Below, one piece after another: positions 57,000 through 64,000 of a stretch of 64,000 nucleotides of DNA. Positions within the stretch are counted from its first letter, which is position 1, and the number at the start of each line of letters is the position of its first letter. This stretch comes from Thinopyrum elongatum (lineage: Eukaryota > Streptophyta > Magnoliopsida > Poales > Poaceae), in contig CM022302.1 in NCBI GenBank assembly GCA_011799875.1, positions 186,550,942 through 186,614,941 of the forward strand. Reading direction: 5' to 3'. The position numbers and the translations under genes were made by a program. Under the pieces are notes generated by a model, which was given only the letters and a program-made list of their open reading frames with translations, did no database searches and had not been told where the DNA came from.

Positions 57000-57554
57000 C
57001 TAAGTGGGTGGTGGGTGGGACGCAAAATTCCCACGGCTTGCCTCAAATCTGATCTGAACATAGATCAAGGGCGGGCCATCCGTGATGCTCATCATCTGGA
57101 TCCGATATAACGTCTCGTTTAACAGTGGGAGGTCAGCCGGATTCATGCTCTGATGTCTTTCGAAGTTTACTTCCAGTATGCCTGCGTAGGGGGTGCGTTC
57201 TGCCAAGGCTGACCCCTGGTCCTCGGATACTAAGATCGGATCTGAGCTTGAAGCTAGATCCAAGATAGAGGCTGACTCGGAGATGGGATTGGGGAGGAGG
57301 TCTAAAGTTGAGGCTTCGGGATTACTAGGCCCCTCAGGTAAGGCTGAGAGCCCAGTAAAGATCAGATCACCCTGAGCATCGGTGATGTACTCCAGCTTGC
57401 CGAAGCTAATTTTCTGCTCAGGGGTGAAACTATCGATCTGGTCAAGGTGACCGGTCGGGTTGGCGTGTAGAACGATGCTGCTAAACGTGAAGAGCTGGCT
57501 GGGCACGAAGATGTCCCCGGTGCAGATGCCATCGCCGATGACTAAGCGAGCCAT
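57000..57554 (-). pseudogene. Gypsy B gag-region fragment 1
   Basis: ATG at 57554 (MARLVIGDGICTGDIFVPSQ). Open 185-codon frame, acidic, without zinc knuckle, ends at 57000. It is placed where gag starts, just after the primer site, but the family is not recognised by motif. Confidence 0.45.
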
Positions 57555-57600
57555 CAATCTTTTGATGATCCTACAATGGAACTCTCAATGAAAGCACCAA

Positions 57601-58087
57601 TGTCGGTGTCAAAACCGGCGGATCTCGGGTAGGGTGTCCCGAGTTGTGGATCTAGGATTGATGGTTAACAGGGAACGTAGAGACAACGTTTACCCAGGTT
57701 CGGGCCCTCTCAAGGAGGTAAAACCCTACATCCTGCTTGATTGTATTGATGTGTTTGTGTGACAATTGCAGAGTTGATCTACCACAAGATCGGATGAACT
57801 AAACCCTAGGTGGGTATGGTGATAATGGTTCTCCCTTTGTACGACCTAGCCCTCTGGTTTATATAGACACCAGGAGTACCTAGGGTTACGTATGTTTGCC
57901 TACCATCCCGGGATAAACATGCCGGTTACACTAACAAGACTTGGAGGATACGCCAAGTCTTCGGAGGTTTCCTTCTGGAGCACGGGATCGCCTGTAGTCT
58001 GGCCTTCCATCGATGAATGACGAGCGGCCCACCAGTCTGGTCCATGAAAGATAGGCCGGCAGCCCGAGGACCCCTTAGTCCGGGACA
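57601..58087 (-). repeat. Gypsy B 5' LTR, 487 bp
   Basis: Plus-strand TGTCGGTGTCAAAACC ... TAGTCCGGGACA (TG...CA). Minus-strand TATA CTATATAAA at 57858-57866. Followed on minus by TTGGTGCTTTCATTGAGAG, a primer-site position starting TGG. Confidence 0.75.
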
Positions 58088-58535
58088 CCTTCAATCAACA
58101 CAACTAGTTGGAATAGCTTCTACCCACTTAGTGACATAATCAACAGCAACTAAAATATGTGTATACCCATTAGAGGAAGGAAAAGGTCCCATATAATCAA
58201 AGCCCCAAACATCAAATGGTTCAATAACAAGTGAATAACTCATAGGCATTTCCTGACATCTACCAATATTACCAACTCTTTGACATTCATCACAAGATAA
58301 GACAAACTTACGAGCATCCTTGAAAAGAGTAGACCAATAAAAACCAGATTGTAATACCTTATGTGCAGTTCTGTCTCCCGCATGGTGTCCTCCGTAAGCC
58401 TCAGAGTGACACTTCCGTAGGATTTGTTTCTGTTCATGCTCAGGTATACAATGCCTAATAATACCATCTACTCCTTATTTATAAAGGTGTGGGTCATCCT
58501 AGAAGTAATGTCTTAAATCATAAGAGAACTTTTTC
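58088..58535 (-). pseudogene. Gypsy C integrase, truncated
   Basis: In minus sense the zinc-binding part ([19 protein letters not shown] ... [11 protein letters not shown]) and the first catalytic Asp region ([32 protein letters not shown]) are readable. The sequence then ends at the Gypsy B LTR. The rest of D,D-35-E is missing. Confidence 0.7.
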
Positions 58536-59273
58536 TTATTGGTATGTGAAACTAGGTGGTATAAATTTAGCAACAATGTAATTAGCATAGTCTGCATACC
58601 AAGGAGTATTGCGAGAGGCATTTATGATAGCTAGTTGTTCATCAGGAAAATTATCATCAATAGGTAGTGGGTCATCAAGGATATTTTCTAACCTAGACAA
58701 GTTATCAGCTACGGGATTCTCAGCTCCCTTTCTATCAGTAATATGCAAGTCAAACTCTTGTAGCAAAAGAACCCACCTAACGAGTCTAGGTTTAGCATCT
58801 TTCTTTTACATAAGGTATTTAATAGCAGCATGATCGGTGTGAACAATTACTTTAGAATCAACTATGTAAGACCTGAATTTATCACAGGCAAACACAACTG
58901 CTAGAAATTCTTTCTCAGTAGTAGCATAATTTCTTTGAGCACTGGCTAGAGTTTTACTAGCATAATGGATAACATTTAATTTCTTCTCAACTCTTTGTCC
59001 CAGAACAACACCAACACAATAATCACTAGCATCACACATAATTTCAAAAGGCAAGTTCCAATCAGGTGGTTGAACAATAGGTGCAGAGGTCAAGGCTTTC
59101 TTAAGTGTTTCAAAGGCTTCTACACAATCATCATAAAAAACAAATGGAACATCATTTTGCAAGAGATTAGTAAGAGGCCTAGAAATTTTAGAGAAATCTT
59201 TAATAAACCTCCTATAGAAACCAGCATGACCAATGAAACCTCTTATACCTTTAATATCTTTAGGACATGGCAT
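58536..59273 (-). pseudogene. Gypsy C RNase H and tether
   Basis: 59273-58806 carries the RT connection (GFIGHAGFYRRFIKDFS) and RNase H core (MCDASDYCVG; TTEKEFLAVVFA; VHTDHAAIKYLM). A TAA follows KYLM, where AAA would be expected; the frame resumes ([20 protein letters not shown]) to 58536. Confidence 0.75.
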
Positions 59274-59278
59274 TTTCT

Positions 59279-59953
59279 TGATTGCATCAACTTTAGCTTT
59301 GTCTACTTCAATACCTCATTCAGAAATTTTATGCCCCAAGACAATACCTTCATTCATCATAAAGTGGCACTTCTCTCAATTCAAGACAAGATTAGTTTGT
59401 TCACATCTCTGCAAAACTCGATCAAGGTTGCTTAAGCAATCATCAAAAGAAGTTCCGTAAACAGAAAAAACATCATGAAAACCTCTACAATCTTTTCAAA
59501 AGTCAGAGAATATAGCAGTCATACATCTTTGAAAGGTAGCAGGTGCATTGCATAAACCAAAAGGCATACGTCTATAAGCATAAGTTCCAAAAGGACAAGT
59601 AAAGGTGGTTTTCTCTTGATCGGATTGCGATACAAGTATTTGAGAGAAACTGGAATATCCATCAAGGAAGCAAAAGTGTGTGTGCTTAGATAACCTTTCT
59701 AACATTTGATCAATAAAAGGCAGGGGTAATGATCTTTTCTAGTAGCTTTGTTTAATTTTCTAAAATCAATTACCATCCTATAACCAGTCACAATTCTTTG
59801 TGGAATAAGCTCATTTTTATCATTAGGAACAACGGTAATGCCTCCTTTCTTAGGGACACAATGAACGGGACTTACCCATCTACTATCAGCTATGGGATAA
59901 ATTATACCTCCTTCCAGAAGCTTTAATATTTCAGTTCTTACCCCTTCCTTCAT
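59279..59953 (-). pseudogene. Gypsy C reverse transcriptase, catalytic box damaged
   Basis: Fingers (WVSPVHCVPKKGG ... YRMVIDFRKLNKATRKDHYP) and palm (CFLDGYSSFSQI; PFGTYAYRRMPFGLCNAPATF) are present. After AIFSDF a TGA and small deletions destroy the catalytic FMDD-type box (59470-59510; the strand reads CATGATGTTTTTTC). Downstream YGTSFDDCLSNLDRVLQRC is in another phase. Confidence 0.75.
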
Positions 59954-59965
59954 CTTAGGATTTAA

Positions 59966-60541
59966 TCATCGTTGATGATCAACGAGTGGCTTAGCGTCAG
60001 GCTCCATATTAATTTTGTGCTGACATAGAGTGGGACTAATGCCCTTAAGATCATCAAGAGTATATCCAATAGTGGCACGGTGCTTCCTTAGAGTTTTAAG
60101 TAATCTCTTCTCTTCATGCTCTGTAATGTTAGCACTAATAATAACAGGATATATTTTCTTTTCATCAAGATAAGCATATTTCAAAGTATCAGGTAACTGT
60201 TTCAATTCAAACACGAAATCACCTTTAGGTGGAGGAGGACCTCCTAGAGTTTGAACAGGCAAATTTTGTTTAAGAATAGGTGGTTGATCAAAGAACATCT
60301 TATCTTTTTCATTTTTTTCATGCAAGTGCATATCATTTTCATGATCCAGCAAATATTGTTCTAACGGATCAGTTGGAGATACGACAATAGAATCAAGACC
60401 AATTATTTCATATTTACTAGGCAATTCTTTATCATGAGGTTGTCTACGAAACTTAGAGAAATTAAACTCATGAGACACATCAACAAAGTTAACACTGACG
60501 ACTTCTTTAGCGCAAACAATCTTAGCATTAACAGTGTTCAA
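59966..60541 (-). pseudogene. Gypsy C pre-RT linker region
   Basis: 191-codon frame between protease and RT (KFRRQPHDKELPSKYEIIGL; RKHRATIGYTLDDLKGISPT; ending at the RT entry NMEPDAKPLVDHQR). The GYTLDDLKGISP segment is typical of the start of RT in plant Gypsy pol. Confidence 0.65.
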
Positions 60542-60615
60542 GAAAGGTCTACCAAATATTATGGGACAAAAATCATCTTATGGAGAACCAAGAACTAGAA
60601 AATCAGTAGGGTATT

Positions 60616-61141
60616 TTATTTCCCCCACAAGACTTCAACATCTCTAACAATCCGAATCAGTGAAATAGTATCTCTCTTTGCAAGCTTGATAGTAACATCA
60701 ATATCTTCTATTTCGGCAGGTGCAATATCATTCATAATTTCTTGATGTAAGGTAAACGGGATAGCACTAACACTAGCACCGAAATCACATAAGCCATGAT
60801 ACACAATGATATCCTATTTTAATAGAGACAACAGGCATGCCAACAACAGGTTTATTCTTATCTTTATCATCACGTTTAGCAATTCTAGCAGCTTCACCAC
60901 AGAAATAAATAACATGCCCAACAATATTATCGACCAAGAGCTCTTTAACCATAACAACATTAGGTTCAACTTTAATTTGTTCAGAGGGTCTAGGTGCTCT
61001 AATATTACTTTTGTTAACCACGGTTGAGACCTTAGCATGTTCCTTTATCCTAACAGGGAAAGGTGGTTTTTCAATATAAGCAGTAGGAACAACTAGGTCA
61101 ACATTATAAACGATAGTTTCATCTTTAACTCTAACACGCTC
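60616..61141 (-). pseudogene. Gypsy C protease region, frameshifted
   Basis: Protease centre YHGLCDFGASVSAIPFTL (D-F-G where D-T/S/L-G is usual), then LHQEIMNDIAPAEIEDIDVT and a truncated end. The upstream segment (61038-60785) is in other phases. Confidence 0.6.
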
Positions 61142-61996
61142 CTAAATCCTTTCTTTAACAGCGGGATGATATTTAAACCATTTCTCCTTAGGGAGATCAA
61201 CATGAGTAGCAAATGATTCACAAAAATAGGCTACTATCTCAGAGTCAAGTCCATATTTAGTGCTAAACTTGTGAAAAGCATCGGTATCCATAAAAGATTT
61301 AACACAATCGAACTTAAGTGTTATACCTGACTCATTACCTTTCTCGAGTTCGCAATATTCAGAGTTGCGTTTAATTCTTTCCAGAATATCCCATCTGAAT
61401 TCAATAGTTTTCTTCATAAAAGAGCCAGTCGAAGAAGAATCGAGCATGTTTTGATTATCATGAGAAATCCGAGCATAAAAATTCAGTAGGATAATTTCTT
61501 TTGAGAGCTCATGATTGGGGCATGTATACATCATATACTTAAGCCTCCCCCAAGCTTGAGCGATACTTTCTCCTTCACGAGGCCAAAAATTATATATATA
61601 ATTCCGATCACGATGAACTAGATGCATAGGATAAAACTTTTGATGAAATTCCAATTTCAATCGATTCCAATCCCAAGCTCCAATATCATCACATAGCCTA
61701 TACCATGTCAATGCCTTTCCCCCCAAACATAAAGGGAATACCTTCTTCTTAACTTCATCTCCGGGTAGACCTTCAAGCTTAAATAATCCACAAACTTCAT
61801 CCACATACATTAAGTGCACATCGGGATGTAGTGTTCCGTCTCCTGCATAAGGATTAGCTAGCAGTTTCTCTATCATACCCAAAGGAATATCATAACAAAT
61901 ATTTTCAGTAGGTGTGGTAGGTTGAGGAGCAACTCTTTGTGCTTCCGGTCGAGGTGAAGATACCCCAAACAAACTCCTCAAAGGATTGTTTTCCAT
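61142..61996 (-). CDS. Gypsy C gag, 284 aa
   Basis: ATG at 61996 (MENNPLRSLFGV). Open frame with the retrotransposon gag domain (LANPYAGDGTLHPDVHLMYV; FPLCLGGKALTWYRLC; WDWNRLKLEFHQKFYP; AQAWGRLKYMMYTCPNH). Ends KEKWFKYHPAVKERI. The best-preserved frame of this element; a C-terminal zinc knuckle is not visible. Confidence 0.7.
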   Translation of the reverse strand: MENNPLRSLFGVSSPRPEAQRVAPQPTTPTENICYDIPLGMIEKLLANPYAGDGTLHPDVHLMYVDEVCGLFKLEGLPGDEVKKKVFPLCLGGKALTWYRLCDDIGAWDWNRLKLEFHQKFYPMHLVHRDRNYIYNFWPREGESIAQAWGRLKYMMYTCPNHELSKEIILLNFYARISHDNQNMLDSSSTGSFMKKTIEFRWDILERIKRNSEYCELEKGNESGITLKFDCVKSFMDTDAFHKFSTKYGLDSEIVAYFCESFATHVDLPKEKWFKYHPAVKERI

Positions 61997-62102
61997 AGTA
62001 ACAAGTAACAGTAAATTTTAGCACGTAATATAAATTTTTCCTTACCAAATTCCACTCACCAAAAGCATTTTGCTCCTCGGCAATGGCGCAAGTAAAGAGC
62101 CT

Positions 62103-63620
62103 TGATGACCCACAAGTATATGGGATCAATCGTAGTCCTTTCGATAAGTAAGAGTGTCGAACCCAACGAGGAGCAGAAGGAAATGACAAGCGGTTTTCAG
62201 CAAGGTATTTTCTACAAGCACTGAAATTATCGGTAACAGATAGTTTGGTAGCAAGATAATTTGTAACAAGTAACAAGAGTAAAAATAAGTGTAGCAAGGG
62301 AGCCCAATCCTTTTTGTTGCAAAGGACAGGCCGGAACAACCTCTTATAATAAGTAAAATGTTCTCGAGGACACACACGGGGATTTCATCTAGTCACTTTC
62401 GTCATATTTGCTTGATTCGCGTTCGCTACTTTGATAATTTGATATGTGGGTGGACCGGTGCTTGGGTGTTGTTCTTACTTGAACAAGCCTCCCACTTATG
62501 ATTAACCCCTCTCGTAAGCATCCGCAACTATGAAAGAAGAATTAAGATAAAATCTAACCATAGCATTAAACATACGGATCCAAATCAACCCCTTACGGAA
62601 TAGTGCATAAACTAGGGTTTAAGCTTCTGTCACTCTAGCAACCCATCATCTAATTGCTACTCCACAATGCATTCCCTTAGGCCCAAAGATGATGAAGTGT
62701 CATGTAGTCGACGTTCACATAACACCACTAAGGGAATCACAACATACATATCATCAAAATATCGAACGAATACCAAATTCACATGATTACTTATGACAAG
62801 ACTTCTCACATGTCCTCAAGAAACAAAAGCAACTACTCACAAATCATATTCATGCTCAAGATCAGAGGGGTATTAAATAGCATAATGGATCTGAACATAT
62901 AATCTTCCACCAAATAAACCAACTAGCATCAACTACAAGATGTAATCAACACTACTAGTCACCCACAGGTACCAATCTGAGGTTTTGATACAAAGGTTGA
63001 ACACAAGAGATGAGCTAGGATTTGAAATGAGATGGTGCTGGTGAAGATGTTGATGAAGATTGATCCTCCAATGATGAGAGGGTTGTTGGTGATGACAATG
63101 GCTTCGATTTACCCCTCCCGAAGGGAAGTATCCCCGGCGAAATCGCTCCGCCGGAGAGCAAAAGTGCTCCTGCCCAAGTTCCGCCTCGAGATGGTGGTGC
63201 TCCGTCCCGAAAGTCCTCTCCTTATTTTTTCTAGGGCAAATGGGCTTATATACCAGAAGATGGGAACGGGAGGCGGGCCAGGGGCCCCCCTACCCACCAG
63301 GGCGCGCGCAGGGGGGTAGGCGCACCCTCATGCCTAGTGGGCACCTGGGTGGCCCCCTCTGGTACTTATTTTCTCTAATAATTTTTATTTATTCCAAAAT
63401 AAATCTCCGTGAAATTTCAGCTCATTTGGAGATGTGCAGAATAGGTATCTCTGACGTAGCTTTTTCAGGTCCAGAATTCCAGCTGCCGGCAAACTCCCTC
63501 TTCATGCGAAACCTTGCATATAAAGAGAGAAAAGGCATTAGAATTGCTCCACAAAGTGTTATAATGATTAAAAACACTCTAAACAACAGTAGGAAAACAT
63601 GATGCAAAATGGGCGTATCA
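62103..63620 (-). repeat. Gypsy C 5' LTR, 1518 bp
   Basis: Plus-strand TGATGACCCACAAG ... TGGGCGTATCA; minus-strand TATA TATATAA (63246-63252). Primer-site region on minus (about 62078-62098) reads TTGCGCCATTGCCGAGGAG, a diverged tRNA-Asp-type site. Confidence 0.75.
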
Positions 63621-64000
63621 CCACCCCTGTTCTTCATCGGGAGGCCAGATCGAGAGTGCGTTCGGGGCTCCGGAGAGGGGGATTCATCGCCATCATCATC
63701 ACCAACCCTTCTTCATCACCAATTTCATGATGCTCACCACCGGGAGTGAGTAATTCCTTCATAGGCTTGCTGGACGGTGATGGGGTTGGATGAGATTTAT
63801 CATGTAATCGAGTCAATTTGTTAGGGCTTGATCCCTAGTATCCACTATGTTATGAGATTGATGTTGCTATGACTTTGATATGCTTAATGCTTGTCATTAG
63901 GACCCGAGTGCCATGATTTCAGATCTGAACCCTTTATGTTTTCATGAATATATTTGAGTTCTTGATCCTGTCTTGCAAGATATACGCACCTATTATGTGT
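63621..64000 (+). repeat. partial sequence of a fourth LTR element, runs off the window
   Basis: Begins ccacccctgttcttcatcg immediately after Gypsy C and reads like an LTR interior (gagagggggattcatcg, gatgctcaccaccgggagtg). Gypsy C likely inserted into this element. No coding frame worth reporting. Confidence 0.5.

Larger units (their letters stand above)
56716..58087 (-). mobile_element. Gypsy B: 5' part, cut by the CACTA end
   Basis: LTR 57601-58087, primer-site region and gag-region frames run leftwards on the minus strand and stop where the CACTA terminus begins. The rest of the element is not seen further left, so it has been deleted or lies elsewhere. Confidence 0.6.
58088..63620 (-). 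mobile_element. Gypsy C: LTR retrotransposon truncated in integrase
   Basis: 5' LTR on the right (62103-63620), then gag, protease, RT, RNase H and start of integrase to 58088, where the Gypsy B LTR begins. Gypsy C lacks its 3' end here, probably because Gypsy B inserted into its integrase. Multiple lesions show an old copy. Confidence 0.75.

Noticed and set aside
1..64000. tRNA, rRNA, CRISPR or operon structure
   Set aside because: None could be supported on reading both strands; the composition and elements are those of a grass nuclear genome.

Overview
The window is nuclear DNA of a grass, most likely a Triticeae species (wheat, Aegilops, rye or barley). The basis is the mix of Stowaway MITEs with TCCCTCC ends, CACTA ends finishing in TAGTG, Helitron ends, nested Gypsy LTR retrotransposons and plant-type intron-containing genes. 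Nothing prokaryotic, organellar or viral is evident.

Layout. About 0.4-19 kb is the gene-bearing part. It holds an F-box/DUF295-type pseudogene (-), a WRN-like 3'-5' exonuclease-domain gene lacking one catalytic Asp (+), an unrecognised 189-aa gene (-), a doubtful 128-aa ORF behind a duplicated TATA region (+), and a five-exon gene of unknown function with consistent splice phases and one dead duplicated exon (+). Helitron-like elements, Stowaway MITEs and several minisatellites lie among them. About 19.4-20.7 kb is a CACTA 3' terminus. About 21-27.1 kb is a decayed Gypsy element (-) that keeps its 5' LTR, gag, protease, RT, RNase H and integrase but has no visible 3' LTR.

29.6-52.7 kb is a small ORF split by one 22.7-kb nested retrotransposon stack. 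The outer element R1 (29893-52562, +) has lost its coding capacity. It contains R2 (33578-41309, -, TSD TATGG), a likely solo LTR (41885-43538, +, TSD CCATG), and R3 (45131-51493, -, TSD CAACC) inside its 3' LTR. R1, R2 and R3 are related, use a tRNA-Asp-type primer site, and carry no reverse transcriptase or integrase, so they look non-autonomous. R2 has a long acidic ORF with a CCHC zinc knuckle, and R1 and R3 have short gag-like ORFs. All three share a GC-rich block with hairpin potential and several internal copies of the 3' polypurine-tract motif.

52.9-56.7 kb is a second CACTA 3' terminus rich in subterminal repeats. It cuts into the 5' part of another Gypsy element (56716-58087, -), whose 5' LTR lies against the integrase of a third Gypsy element (58088-63620, -). 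That third element appears to sit in a further LTR that runs off the window.

I translated and aligned by eye. Splice sites, element families and percent divergence have not been computed.
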